Assembly: GCF_009932335.1 (NCBI RefSeq)
Contig: NZ_BLJF01000001.1
Coordinates: 3,846,501 to 3,910,500 of the forward strand
Length of the DNA: 64,000 nt
Reading direction: 5' to 3'
Source: Pseudomonas asiatica
GTDB taxonomy: Bacteria; Pseudomonadota; Gammaproteobacteria; Pseudomonadales; Pseudomonadaceae
Notes under the pieces: model-generated
What the model saw: the letters and a program-made list of their open reading frames with translations, nothing else
Databases searched by the model: none
What the model was told of the DNA's origin: nothing
Shown here: positions 37,532 to 46,308 of the stretch, one piece after another
How the letters are laid out: each line of letters begins with the position of its first letter
How positions within the stretch are numbered: the stretch's first letter is position 1
Program-made: the position numbers and the translations under genes

Positions 37532-38749
37532 TCACCCCCGAAAAACACGTTTGAAGGCGCGTTTGAACAGTCCGCTGTCTGTGGCCACCTGCTTGCCCAC
37601 CAATTCCTCGGCCAGCCCACGCAGCGCTTGGGTGATCGCGGAGCGAGGTGCTTGCAGGCCTAATGGCACACCTGTGTTCTGGCTCTGATTGATAACGCTG
37701 AAGTCATTCGGCAGTTTCACGATATTGGTGCAACGCAGCGCCTCGCCGATATCCTTGAGGCTGACCGGCGCCGCCTTGTCGTAGCGGTTGACCACCACCT
37801 CCAGCTGGTTGCCGCGTACGCCCAGGTCATCGCGCAGAATGCGCGCCAGGGAACTGGCGTCGCGCAAGTGGTTGACGCTCTGCTGCACCACGACATACAC
37901 CCGGTCGGCCTGCTCCAGCACCGAAGCGGTGATATGGTCGATCTGCCGCGGCAAGTCCGCCACAACCCAGTCATAGTTGGCCCGGGCCAGCTGCAGCAGC
38001 GCATCGAGCTGTTCGGCCTGGACATCCTGCGGCAGGCACAGCTCATTGGCGCGGCTGCCAAGCACATGCAAGGACGGGCTGAAATGGCTGCAGAAGCCGC
38101 GAAGTGCAACACCATCCATTTCTTTTATCTGCTGCAACACGTCCAGTTGACTGTGCGACTGCGCCACATCCAGATGATGCGACACGCTGCCAAACTGCAG
38201 GTCCAGGTCAAGCAACAGGGTGTTGCCCTTGAGGCTGAGCTGATGCGCCAGGTTGCAGGCCAGCACCGTGCCGCCGGAGCCACCCTTGGCATTTATCACC
38301 GCGACCAGTTTGCCTGTTGCCGTGCTGTTGGTCTGGGTTTCCATGACCATACGGTTCAAGGCAGCGATAAGCTCCGTGGCAACGATGGGCTCCGGCAGAA
38401 AGTCGCGCGCACCGGCCTGCATCGCCAGGCGCATGCCTTCCCGATCGTCCAGCAGGCCACACACCAACAGCGGCGGGCGCTCATGGGCCGGGCGTTGCAA
38501 CAGGGCCGCCAGTTCCTCATGCCACAGCTGACCAACGCGCAGCAGCAGGAAATCGGGCATCCGGTCCAGCCCGTACAACGGGTCGCAATGCCCATTGCTG
38601 ACCTGGCGAACATTCACCTCCAGACCGGCGATGCGCTGACAGATTTCTTGCAGCTGGCGCAAGGCCAAGGCGTCGGAGCTGCTGATCAACAGACGCATCC
38701 CGGGTTTGATGGAGGTAGCGGATACGGAAGATTCCCTAAGATTCAGCAT
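37532..38749 (-). CDS. tadZ: Flp pilus localisation protein TadZ (CpaE-like)
   Basis: 405 residues. An N-terminal receiver-like domain (about 18-135) precedes a ParA/MinD-like ATPase domain (about 145-390) opening LVAVINAKGGSGGTVLACNLAHQLSLKG. The P-loop has KGGSGGT rather than KGGxGKT, the variant typical of CpaE/TadZ. TadZ places the Tad apparatus at the cell pole. The start overlaps the previous gene's stop by seven bases. Confidence 0.92.
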   Translation of the reverse strand: MLNLRESSVSATSIKPGMRLLISSSDALALRQLQEICQRIAGLEVNVRQVSNGHCDPLYGLDRMPDFLLLRVGQLWHEELAALLQRPAHERPPLLVCGLLDDREGMRLAMQAGARDFLPEPIVATELIAALNRMVMETQTNSTATGKLVAVINAKGGSGGTVLACNLAHQLSLKGNTLLLDLDLQFGSVSHHLDVAQSHSQLDVLQQIKEMDGVALRGFCSHFSPSLHVLGSRANELCLPQDVQAEQLDALLQLARANYDWVVADLPRQIDHITASVLEQADRVYVVVQQSVNHLRDASSLARILRDDLGVRGNQLEVVVNRYDKAAPVSLKDIGEALRCTNIVKLPNDFSVINQSQNTGVPLGLQAPRSAITQALRGLAEELVGKQVATDSGLFKRAFKRVFRG

Positions 38750-39246
38750 GGCGTGATCTCCGGTACGACATCCGCCTCGGTATGACGCCCGAGGCTCTCT
38801 CGAGGTAAGGTCGCCTTGAATACTGGCAGGGTAATGGGCACCCCAAAACCTGGAATAAACAGGCTGAATTGAAAGTTCTGCAGCGTCAGCTGCACATAGC
38901 GGACGGCGGCAAACCCGGTTGCACTTACCAGATCACCGGGGTTGGCGACCTGTGCACCGTTCTTGTCCAGGTAACGCAGGGTCAGGTCCGAGGTGTCCAG
39001 GCCGGCCAGCAGGGTGCTGGCACCACTGTCGCCCGCACTGTTGAATATGGCCCTGCGCAGCACCACTGGATCGCTGATATTGCACACCGCAGCCAGGCGT
39101 GCGCCACGCCGCACGGACTCATTCAAGACGTTCACGGTGTAGTACAGCCGGCCTATTTCCAGCACCCCGAACAGCAGCGTGAACATCAACGCACTGACAA
39201 TGGCGAACTCCACCACGTAAACGCCCTGCATGCTTCTGCGCTTCAT
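38743..39246 (-). CDS. tadF: TadE/TadF-like pseudopilin (TadF position)
   Basis: 167 residues. A short basic leader MKRRSMQG is followed by VYVVEFAIVSALMFTLLFGVLEIGRLYY, the TadE-like hydrophobic N-terminus with the conserved Glu after a putative prepilin-peptidase cleavage at Gly8. It is a minor pseudopilin processed by the TadV peptidase. Only the part from ATG 39246 is real, since upstream frame sequence is out-of-frame tadE. The ATG overlaps the tadE stop. The tadF name is by position. Confidence 0.85.
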   Translation of the reverse strand: MKRRSMQGVYVVEFAIVSALMFTLLFGVLEIGRLYYTVNVLNESVRRGARLAAVCNISDPVVLRRAIFNSAGDSGASTLLAGLDTSDLTLRYLDKNGAQVANPGDLVSATGFAAVRYVQLTLQNFQFSLFIPGFGVPITLPVFKATLPRESLGRHTEADVVPEITPC

Positions 39247-39716
39247 CACAGTGCCCTCATCACGGTGGTAGCGACCAACGGGAAGTTCAGCGCCGTGCCG
39301 TTGCCGATAAATGCCGGAATACCGCTGGCGATCAGCGGGGAAAAGACCGCGCTGATGGTCACCTGCACGTGGTCGTTGGTACCCGCCACCTTGGCAACCT
39401 GCACGGTAGTGTTGGCGGGCATCCCGGTCAGGCTGCAGGGCGGCGTGGAAGGCGCACCATGCACCGCCACGTACTTGGTCATGCACTCGAGATCGGCGCT
39501 CACCTCGACCTTGCCAAGGGTCGAGCTCCAGGCCTGGCTGGCGACGAAGCGCGCGGCATCACGGCTGCCCTGCAGCAGGCTGTTGTACTGGTAAAGCATT
39601 CGGCCGAATTCGCCGAAGGCCAGCAAGGTCAGGAGCATCAGCGGCAGGGTGATGGTGAATTCGACGATTGCCACCCCTTGCTGGCGCTGCGCACGCTTGA
39701 GCCGATGAAGTTCCAT
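39246..39716 (-). CDS. tadE: TadE-like pseudopilin
   Basis: 156 residues with leader MELHRLKRAQRQQG and the hydrophobic segment VAIVEFTITLPLMLLTLLAFGEFGRMLYQYN, where the Glu five residues after the Gly cleavage site is the pilin hallmark. It is a minor pseudopilin for initiation of the Flp pilus. It is 9 bases after tadG and coupled to the following gene by TGATG. Confidence 0.88.
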   Translation of the reverse strand: MELHRLKRAQRQQGVAIVEFTITLPLMLLTLLAFGEFGRMLYQYNSLLQGSRDAARFVASQAWSSTLGKVEVSADLECMTKYVAVHGAPSTPPCSLTGMPANTTVQVAKVAGTNDHVQVTISAVFSPLIASGIPAFIGNGTALNFPLVATTVMRAL

Positions 39717-39725
39717 GACGCGCTC

Positions 39726-41069
39726 CTAGGAGTCGGTGCTCGGTGTGCCACTGCCACTGATAAAGGTTTTGTACAGCTGGATGATCTGCGGGCCGGAATC
39801 GTCCTGCGGCGTAGGCCCGGGCACACCGTCGCCTTCACATTGCTTGACGAACTGGCCGAAGATCTGCGAATCCCCACCCGAGTTGTCGGCCGGCTGCACC
39901 ACAAAGAAACAACCGAAACCGATGACCGGAATCGACGAGGCTCCCGAGTTCTTGCCGGAGCAGTCCCCCACCACGATCTTCAACATGCGCCGCTCGAAAA
40001 CCCCGTTCGACTGGCACCCCGCCCCCCCGCCGGCGACACATGCGGCGGTCTGCGCGGCATAGTCGTTGTAGTCGAACAGCGGTGTACCGCCAGCAGACAG
40101 GTTGCCATTGCTCGACGTGACAAGTTGCCCCTGCTGCTCCACCTGGTGAGGCGTGGTCTTGTCGTTGTACTTCATCACCGGGTTGCTATAGGTCGTCACC
40201 AGGTCGGGTGGATAATCCGAACTCTTCAACGACCCGGAGTACTCGCCGAATCGGGTATTCAGACCTTTGACGGACGGGCCAACCGTGTTGCCAGGCTTGG
40301 TGTCCGCGTTGTCACCGACATTGCGGCAAACCGAACCGCCGCCGGCCATCAGGTCGCCAACGGTCTTGCCACCAGCGCCGAAATCGAGCAGCTGGAAGTT
40401 GCCCGGGCCAATCGGGTCGCTGTTCTTGGCAGCCGATTTCAAGACCTCCAGGTCACCAAAGCGATACCCCCAGAACATGCCTGCATCCGGGTTGTATTGA
40501 GCCGGGTTGCCACAGACCAGCAGTGGTGCAAGATCACAGGGGCTGGTCGGACTCGGTCCGGCGGTGGCAATTGCCGTCACACTCTTGGTAGTAGCGGCGC
40601 CCTCGGTGAATGACTGGGCAAAGTTCCAGAAAAATCCCGCCAGTGAATAATTCGCCACCGAGACCCGTACGTAGGTGGCATTGGCCGGTCCCGGGTAGGA
40701 GAAAGGCCCATAAACATTGTCTGCCAACTCCACCACCGCGAATCCGCCAGGGTTGCCGCCGATTGCCGCCGCCAGCTCCTGGTTGCCGGTGGCACTGGCA
40801 TTTTTTTGCAGAGTGGAGAGCGCGGCATCACGCGTGGTACTGGCAGCATTGCCAGTGCCCATCACCTGACTAAGGGTTTTTGCGCCACTGAGAGCAGCGG
40901 CATCCACGGCATTTTGCAGCCGGGTCTTGTTCAACAACATGTGACCGCCATCGAGCACCAACGCGGCCATCATCAAAATCGCAACCAGAGCGATCACGAT
41001 GATGACAGTCACTGCCCCCCGCTGTTGACCTGGCGGCGCGGTGAACATCCGTTGAGCTCGAGGAGTCAT
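39726..41069 (-). CDS. tadG: Flp pilus-associated protein TadG-like
   Basis: 447 residues. The N-terminal Tad domain (PF13400 type) is plain: QQRGAVTVIIVIALVAILMMAALVLDGGHMLLNKTRLQNAVDAAALSGA, about 22-70, that is, one membrane helix and the DAAALAGA-like motif. The rest is a large extracytoplasmic region rich in Gly and with several Cys (CDLAPLLVCGNP, CVAGGGAGCQ), possibly disulfide linked. It probably anchors or ties the pilus to the envelope. ATG 41069 has GAGGG upstream. Confidence 0.88.
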   Translation of the reverse strand: MTPRAQRMFTAPPGQQRGAVTVIIVIALVAILMMAALVLDGGHMLLNKTRLQNAVDAAALSGAKTLSQVMGTGNAASTTRDAALSTLQKNASATGNQELAAAIGGNPGGFAVVELADNVYGPFSYPGPANATYVRVSVANYSLAGFFWNFAQSFTEGAATTKSVTAIATAGPSPTSPCDLAPLLVCGNPAQYNPDAGMFWGYRFGDLEVLKSAAKNSDPIGPGNFQLLDFGAGGKTVGDLMAGGGSVCRNVGDNADTKPGNTVGPSVKGLNTRFGEYSGSLKSSDYPPDLVTTYSNPVMKYNDKTTPHQVEQQGQLVTSSNGNLSAGGTPLFDYNDYAAQTAACVAGGGAGCQSNGVFERRMLKIVVGDCSGKNSGASSIPVIGFGCFFVVQPADNSGGDSQIFGQFVKQCEGDGVPGPTPQDDSGPQIIQLYKTFISGSGTPSTDS

Positions 41070-41079
41070 GGTCACGCCC

Positions 41080-41355
41080 TCAATCATTACTCAGTTGGAT
41101 CTGAATCGGCTGACCGACCTGCTGGGCATCGCCGGTCGTCCCCCGATAACTATTCATCACCTTCTCCAGCAATGGCCCATCGGCGCCCACAGCGGGCAGT
41201 TCGATACCTGGGTTTGCAGCTACCTCTTTATCGGCAATTTGCTGGTAGGTGGTCTGGTAGACGCTGTAGCCCAGCGGGCCAACGCGCCCTTCGTCGTAGG
41301 ACATGCAACCCGACAACCCCGACAGCAGCGCGCAACACACGATCATGCTTCTCAT
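41080..41355 (-). CDS. small lipoprotein in the Tad operon
   Basis: 91 residues with lipobox LLSGLSGC (C17 lipidated), then about 70 polar residues without a family I recognise. It sits between the secretin gene (rcpA) and tadG, with 15 and 10 bases of spacing, so it belongs to the operon. By position it may replace RcpB or act as a secretin-associated lipoprotein. This is inference only. Confidence 0.75.
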   Translation of the reverse strand: MRSMIVCCALLSGLSGCMSYDEGRVGPLGYSVYQTTYQQIADKEVAANPGIELPAVGADGPLLEKVMNSYRGTTGDAQQVGQPIQIQLSND

Positions 41356-41370
41356 GCTGGTTCTCTCCGA

Positions 41371-42882
41371 TCAGTTCAGGTCATGGCCAAAGTTGCCACC
41401 GCTGACCCCTAGGCTGACGGGCACCGCGCGCCCGGGCTCGCTGCCCTTGGTCTTGCCGAGCAGGTAGAAGTCCAGGTCACTGGGCTCGACGAATTTCTCG
41501 GTGGGCAGGCGCACCGCCTTGGCATCCACGGGCTTGGCGAGGTGCGGCGTCACCAGGATCACCAGTTCGGTTTCACCGTTGATGAACGACTGGCTGCGGA
41601 ACAGGTGCCCGAGTATCGGCAGGTCCCCCAGCCCAGGGAAACGGCTGACGAAATCGCGGGTGTTTTCGCTGATAAGACCGGCAATGGCGATGGTCTGGCC
41701 ATTGCCAAGTTCGACCGTGGACTCGGCGCTGCGCTTGGTCAGCGACGGAATGACCTGGGTAACACCATCGCCCAGAATACTGTTCAGGCCAGTGTCGAGT
41801 ACCAGCGAGTTGACGTTGGAAAGCTCGCTCACCGAGACATTCAGGTTGAGGTTGATACGACCGGAGTCGAGCACCACCGGCAGGAACTTCACGCCGACAC
41901 CGAATTCCTTGTACTCGATGGTGATGCCATCATCCTCGGTGATCGGGATCGGGAACTCGCCACCGGAAATGAACTCCGCCTGCTGGCCGGTAAGAGTGGT
42001 GAGCGTTGGCTCGGCCAGCACCTTGGCCGAACCATTGTCCTTGGACGCTTCCAGCACCACATTGAAGAGGAAATCGTCGGACAGGAACTGGGCGAACAAG
42101 CCTTTGCCGCCACCAATCAGCGAACCTGGCGAAAGGATCGACCCGCCGCCCGGAGTCAGGCCCAGTCCTTGACCATTGTTGAACCCGCCACCGCTCCAGT
42201 TGCCGGATGAGCCAAGGGCATTGAAGCGCACGTTGAGGTTCTTGATCAGGCTGCGCTGCATCTCTGCCACTTTCACTTCCAGCATCACCTGCTGGCTGCC
42301 ACCGACGCTGAGCAGGTTGATCACCTCCAGCGACTGGGCTGGTGCCGCCTCGGCGGCTTCACCCTTGCCTTGCACCACACTCGAGGTCTGCGCGGCATAG
42401 GTCTTGGCCACTTTCATCGCTGTGTCCATGGCCGCGGCGCTGCGCACCTGACCACGCAGTACCAACGCGCCTTGTGCGCTGAACACCTCGATGTTCTCCT
42501 CGGGCAGCAGCTGGTGCAGTTTGGTCTTGAGCCCGGTGAGGTCATGCACGACCTCCACATCCATGGTCTCGATCAAGCGGTTGTTGCTGTCCCACAGCAA
42601 TACGTTGGTAGTGCCGAGGGAACGGCCGAGCAGGTAGAGCTGGGTCGGGCTGGTGATCAGGATATCGGCGATATCCGGGTTGCCGACCGAGATTTTCCTC
42701 ACCGGCGTACGAGCGCTGATCGTCCGCGACTTGTAGATGGGCACCTGGACCATATTGGTGCTGGCCGCCGACATGGCGCTGTATCCCGATCCCGGTTCTG
42801 CAGCCTGCGTCACACCGACGAACAGCAGTTGCGTACCCAGCCCGCACAACAGGTACATCCCTAGTCTCTGCAAAGTATTCAT
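41371..42882 (-). CDS. rcpA: Flp pilus outer-membrane secretin RcpA/CpaC
   Basis: 503 residues. A signal peptide (about 1-27) is followed by an N-terminal pilus/secretin domain (RKISVGNPDIADILITSPTQLYLLGRSLGTTNVLLWD), a BON-like segment (about 115-160) and the C-terminal secretin domain (about 230-460) with VPSL-type signature VTQVIPSLTKRSAESTVELGNGQTIAIAGLI. It forms the outer-membrane ring through which the Flp pilus passes. The ATG at 42882 follows AAGGAG by six bases. Confidence 0.95.
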   Translation of the reverse strand: MNTLQRLGMYLLCGLGTQLLFVGVTQAAEPGSGYSAMSAASTNMVQVPIYKSRTISARTPVRKISVGNPDIADILITSPTQLYLLGRSLGTTNVLLWDSNNRLIETMDVEVVHDLTGLKTKLHQLLPEENIEVFSAQGALVLRGQVRSAAAMDTAMKVAKTYAAQTSSVVQGKGEAAEAAPAQSLEVINLLSVGGSQQVMLEVKVAEMQRSLIKNLNVRFNALGSSGNWSGGGFNNGQGLGLTPGGGSILSPGSLIGGGKGLFAQFLSDDFLFNVVLEASKDNGSAKVLAEPTLTTLTGQQAEFISGGEFPIPITEDDGITIEYKEFGVGVKFLPVVLDSGRINLNLNVSVSELSNVNSLVLDTGLNSILGDGVTQVIPSLTKRSAESTVELGNGQTIAIAGLISENTRDFVSRFPGLGDLPILGHLFRSQSFINGETELVILVTPHLAKPVDAKAVRLPTEKFVEPSDLDFYLLGKTKGSEPGRAVPVSLGVSGGNFGHDLN

Positions 42883-42945
42883 GCACAACTCCTTGCGAGG
42901 TATTCTTGTTCCTGCCGAACGTTAGCCATTCGGACGCCTGCCGCC

Positions 42946-43758
42946 TTAAAACCTTGCTTTCGCTACTTCAACTTCAGTCCCCCGGATAATGGTGACCGCG
43001 CCTACTCCACCGTTACCCTTTGCCACCGGTTTTGGTTGGGGTTTGGCTACTGGCGGCGCAGCCTGGACCGGTGCGGCAGCGGCAACGGCTTGCGGTTGCT
43101 TCTGAGCATCCAGCGGGTTACGCAGGGCCAGTTGCAACTTCCCTTCCGATTGCGCCTTGACCAGTACCTCGGCCTCTTTGGCCGACATTTCCAGGGTCAC
43201 GGCACGCACCACTACAGGTTGTGTCTTGTCCGTCCCCGCCGTCTGGTCCACTGCCAGCACGCGCAAGTCCTGGAGAATGGTCCTGGACTCTGAGTCATTA
43301 CTGCTACCGTCGCTGCGCTTGGTCGCCAGTACATCGACCCGGTTGCCCGGCAACAGGAACCCCCCCACCCCGACCACGTCATCCACACGCACCGAAATGG
43401 CTCGTTTGTCCGGGGCGATCAGCGAAGCCAGGGTACTGCCACCCAGGTGCTCAGCCACACGTGCGCTGCGCAGCACGTCGCCGCGCAGCAGGGCGAAGGT
43501 GGCGATCTTGCCAATCACCTTTTCATTGCTGTCGAAGGCATCGTCAGGCACCGCATCCTTGGGCATGCGCACAATGGCGACCTGCTGGGCCTCGATCATC
43601 TGCCCGAATGGAATTTCCACCGCGGCGACCACCACGTTCTTCATCTTGTCATCCGGGGCCGCGTTGAGCCGGCCATCAAGCCAGTTGTTGGCCATCAAGG
43701 CGGCACCGAGCCCCAGGGTCAGGGAAACGGCAATGAGGATCAGCGTACGGGCACTCAT
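42946..43758 (-). CDS. rcpC: Flp pilus assembly protein RcpC/CpaB
   Basis: 270 residues. One N-terminal membrane helix (about 5-24), a SAF domain (about 43-105, VVVAAVEIPFGQMIEAQQVAIVRMP) and the RcpC/CpaB region with SVRVDDVVGVGGFLLPGNRVDVLATK. The C-terminus is Pro/Ala/Gln rich. The protein is periplasmic and works with the secretin RcpA. It lies 12 bases after the AAA+ ATPase gene and 63 before rcpA. Confidence 0.93.
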   Translation of the reverse strand: MSARTLILIAVSLTLGLGAALMANNWLDGRLNAAPDDKMKNVVVAAVEIPFGQMIEAQQVAIVRMPKDAVPDDAFDSNEKVIGKIATFALLRGDVLRSARVAEHLGGSTLASLIAPDKRAISVRVDDVVGVGGFLLPGNRVDVLATKRSDGSSNDSESRTILQDLRVLAVDQTAGTDKTQPVVVRAVTLEMSAKEAEVLVKAQSEGKLQLALRNPLDAQKQPQAVAAAAPVQAAPPVAKPQPKPVAKGNGGVGAVTIIRGTEVEVAKARF

Positions 43759-43770
43759 GTCTGCATCTCC

Positions 43771-45105
43771 TTATCCAAGGAAGTCGATCTGGACGAAGTA
43801 GCTACGCCAGGCCCAATCCAGCTCCTGCGGCGACAGCGCCCCCTCGCCCCCCAGGTAACGCTGGCGGTCGAGCGCCATGCTCAGCAGGTCGCGCGGGTGG
43901 CAGGGCACCAGCGGCACGCCTTCGGCCTCGTACAGCGCCTGTAGCGCATGGCGCAACAGCAGTGGGTCGTAAGCCAGGCCCAGGCGCTCGCACTCCTGGC
44001 GCCAGATACGTTCGTATTCATCGACCTTCAGGTAGCTGAACTGCAGCTTGTAGCCGATGCGCCGCAAGAAGGCTTCGTCGGCCAGCTCCAGGGGATTCAG
44101 GTTGGTGGAGAACACCAGCACCAGATCGAACGGCAGTTCGCAATGGCGCCCGCCACCCAGGTTGAGGAAGTCGCGCTTCTCTTCCATCGGCACGATCCAG
44201 CGGTTGAGCAGTTCGGCCGGGGCCATGCGCTGGCGCCCCATGTCGTCGATGATGAACAGGCCGTTGCTGGCCTTGAGTTGCAAGGAGGCCTGGTACTGAC
44301 GGGTACTGGGATCGAAGCGGACGTCCAGTTGCTCCATGCCCAACTCACCGCCAGTGATCACAACCGGGCGTTTGCAGCGCACCAGCCGGCGATCGATGCC
44401 TTCGTTCAGCAACAGGCTGGTGGGTTGACTCTCCTCCTCCAGGCGTTGATGCACCTGGGGGTCATACACCTCGATGACCGACTCGTTGATCTCGATGGCA
44501 TGGGGTACCCAGATGGACTCGACGAACAGTCGAATCAACCGGCTGCTGACGTAGGTCTTGCCGGTGCCTGCGGGGCCGTAAATCATGATCGCGCGCCCGG
44601 AGTTCAACGCTACGCCCAGTTGATCGAGCATGCTCTCCGAGAGCACTACGCCAGCGAACGCCGCGTGCATGTCCTGCGTACTGATGCGGCCATGGTGAAT
44701 GGTCTGCAGCTTGAGCAGGTCACGGTAGGCACTTACCGGGAAGGGCGCCGCGCCGATGTAGCCGCTGCGCGCCAGTGCATCCCGGGCGGTACCGCGGCCG
44801 CGCTCGGTCAAGCCGTATCGCAGCACCTGCCCCCCCGTTTGCACACCGACCTGGCCCAGCACTTCGACGCGGCCATCCTTGCGCAGAAAGGCCAGCACTT
44901 CTTCTACCACCGCACCGGTCAGTGCCAGGCGCTCGACCAAACGCGACAGGTCCAGCGTACCGGCATCGTGCAGGTGCTTGCACAGCAAATCACCGAGAAA
45001 GCTTTCCGTCAGGCCAGTCTCATGGACGGTCCGCGGCTGTGGTGCAAGGCGCTGTACCGTTTCCCGATCATTGAAGTAGGTACTGCTGTCGCTGATCGCA
45101 TACAT
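43771..45105 (-). CDS. AAA+ ATPase with N-terminal winged-helix region, in the Tad operon
   Basis: 444 residues. A probable winged-helix region (about 30-110: FLGDLLCKHLHDAG, VEEVLAFLRKDGRVEVLGQ) precedes a AAA+ module with Walker A GPAGTGKT (177-184), Walker B LFIIDDMG (283-290), sensor-1 N335 (FSTNLNP), an Arg pair 348-349 (FLRRIGYK) and sensor-2 R405 (HPRDLL). The layout recalls MoxR-like or ATP-dependent remodelling ATPases. It lies between tadV and rcpC with 15- and 12-base gaps, so it is an operon member. It is not among the canonical Tad genes I know. No substrate can be named. Confidence 0.85.
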   Translation of the reverse strand: MYAISDSSTYFNDRETVQRLAPQPRTVHETGLTESFLGDLLCKHLHDAGTLDLSRLVERLALTGAVVEEVLAFLRKDGRVEVLGQVGVQTGGQVLRYGLTERGRGTARDALARSGYIGAAPFPVSAYRDLLKLQTIHHGRISTQDMHAAFAGVVLSESMLDQLGVALNSGRAIMIYGPAGTGKTYVSSRLIRLFVESIWVPHAIEINESVIEVYDPQVHQRLEEESQPTSLLLNEGIDRRLVRCKRPVVITGGELGMEQLDVRFDPSTRQYQASLQLKASNGLFIIDDMGRQRMAPAELLNRWIVPMEEKRDFLNLGGGRHCELPFDLVLVFSTNLNPLELADEAFLRRIGYKLQFSYLKVDEYERIWRQECERLGLAYDPLLLRHALQALYEAEGVPLVPCHPRDLLSMALDRQRYLGGEGALSPQELDWAWRSYFVQIDFLG

Positions 45106-45120
45106 GGCTAGCCTCCTAGG

Positions 45121-45639
45121 CTACCGACCGATATAAAGCCAATAGCCACTGGCCAGAGTTCCGAGCAAAATTGCCACGGAGTAAGGGAACGGCTTGCCGG
45201 CTACTTCATTTGCCGCCGGTGCCAAGTAAGCTCGTGCACTTGCTATCAGCCAATAGCGCGCCAAGGTTTGCTTTAGTTGGCCGCGAAACAGGACAATCAG
45301 CACACCGCACAGCGCACCGGCCATCAAACTGAAAAAAACAGCCCACAACGCGCTGAATGGGGTCAGGAAACTACCGACCATGGCCATTAACTTAACATCG
45401 CCGGCAGCCATCCCGCCCAGAGCGTACATGGGCAACAAAACCGCAAAGCCGATCAGGGTGGCCAATGCAGCATTACCAAGCCCGTCGACCCCGCTTGCAT
45501 AGGCCTGGCTTATCAGGCCCAAAGCCAGTCCAACAACAATCAGTAGATTGGGAATGCGGTGGCAACGAAGGTCGCTCACCACCGCAATACCGAGCAGCAC
45601 TAACAACATGATTGAAGTAGACATCTGCTCTATGGACAT
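45121..45639 (-). CDS. tadV: prepilin peptidase TadV (CpaA family)
   Basis: Inner-membrane aspartic protease that processes Flp pilin and TadE/F. 172 residues from ATG 45639. Two catalytic Asp sites of the A24 family are visible: VVSDLRCHRIPN and MAAGDVKLMAMVG. About five helices, and no N-terminal methylase domain, as usual in Tad systems. A start at ATG 45654 is possible but has no spaced ribosome site; the chosen ATG has GGGG upstream. It lies 29 bases after flp. Confidence 0.93.
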   Translation of the reverse strand: MSIEQMSTSIMLLVLLGIAVVSDLRCHRIPNLLIVVGLALGLISQAYASGVDGLGNAALATLIGFAVLLPMYALGGMAAGDVKLMAMVGSFLTPFSALWAVFFSLMAGALCGVLIVLFRGQLKQTLARYWLIASARAYLAPAANEVAGKPFPYSVAILLGTLASGYWLYIGR

Positions 45640-45668
45640 CGCCCCATCCCCCAATTGCGTCAGGCTTG

Positions 45669-45860
45669 TTAGCAGGCATTACCGGCCATGCAAGTCGACA
45701 ACCTACCGAGAGCAGTGGTTATGGCACCCGCCAAAGTATCGAATGAGGCGGCAACAGCCAGAGTTACCAGGCCACCTGCCACGGCATATTCCACGATGGT
45801 CAGACCATCCTCATCTTTGACGAACTTCATAACCGAAGCCTTGATTGTTTGCAGAGTCAT
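45669..45860 (-). CDS. flp: Flp-type major pilin
   Basis: 63 residues. Leader MTLQTIKASVMKFVKDEDG is cut after Gly19, giving a mature LTIVEYAVAGGLVTLAVAASF... pilin of about 44 residues with the Flp motif (Glu5-Tyr6). Two Cys close to the C-terminus (STCMAGNAC) could form a disulfide. It is the structural subunit of the Flp pilus and the first gene of the Tad operon. ATG 45860 follows GAGGTGAG. Only one flp copy is present. Confidence 0.93.
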   Translation of the reverse strand: MTLQTIKASVMKFVKDEDGLTIVEYAVAGGLVTLAVAASFDTLAGAITTALGRLSTCMAGNAC

Positions 45861-45881
45861 TTCGCTCACCTCGCTAAGGAC

Positions 45882-45887
45882 ATTATC
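45882..45887 (-). promoter_or_regulatory. possible -10 element of the flp operon
   Basis: GATAAT on the minus strand, 21-27 bases before the flp ATG. No good -35 lies 17 bp upstream, which would fit an activator-dependent promoter. Identified by eye only. Confidence 0.35.
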
Positions 45888-45950
45888 TTTCTTCCCAGGC
45901 AGTGGCGGTTGCACTACCTGATGGGAATCCTAGTCAGGGGGAGACGACAG

Positions 45951-45990
45951 TCGTTAGGAGATTTTTGCGAATCGCTAGGACTTTTTTGCG
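45951..45990. promoter_or_regulatory. two direct repeats upstream of flp, 21-bp period
   Basis: 45951-45969 and 45972-45990 agree in 16 of 19 bases (TCG[T/C]TAGGA..TTTTTGCG). The start-to-start distance is 21 bp, two helical turns, so both face the same side of DNA. They lie about 64 bp upstream of the flp -10 candidate. AraC-family activators bind such paired direct repeats, and one is encoded divergently at 46309. The rest of the 448-bp intergenic region (45861-46308) is AT-richer and shows no gene. Confidence 0.6.
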
Positions 45991-46308
45991 GCCATTGGCC
46001 AGCATCCAAAAAGTGACAATGCCACCAGGAAAACAGGTAGCAAGCGTCAATATGAGAAGCACTTTCGTACGCATTTGCAGCCGGCTCAGGGAAAGGTTCT
46101 GGCACGTTTGTTCAAAGCCGACAAGCGGTCGTCATGATCAAAGACCAGCCTGACTGCGGAACCTGTCTAACATCAGGGTTTTACAAAACGCATAGAACCC
46201 CCTAAGCAAAAACGATCTAAGGTAATAACCAAATTGCTCGGCGACTTAATAATGTTTTGACAATACTGCTGCTCGTAGGGAAACTGCCCAGCATAAGGTT
46301 AAGTCACG

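Noticed and set aside
45902..46153. 83-residue plus-strand ORF between flp and the AraC gene
   Set aside because: It runs through the direct repeats and regulatory region and has atypical codon use; no family resemblance.
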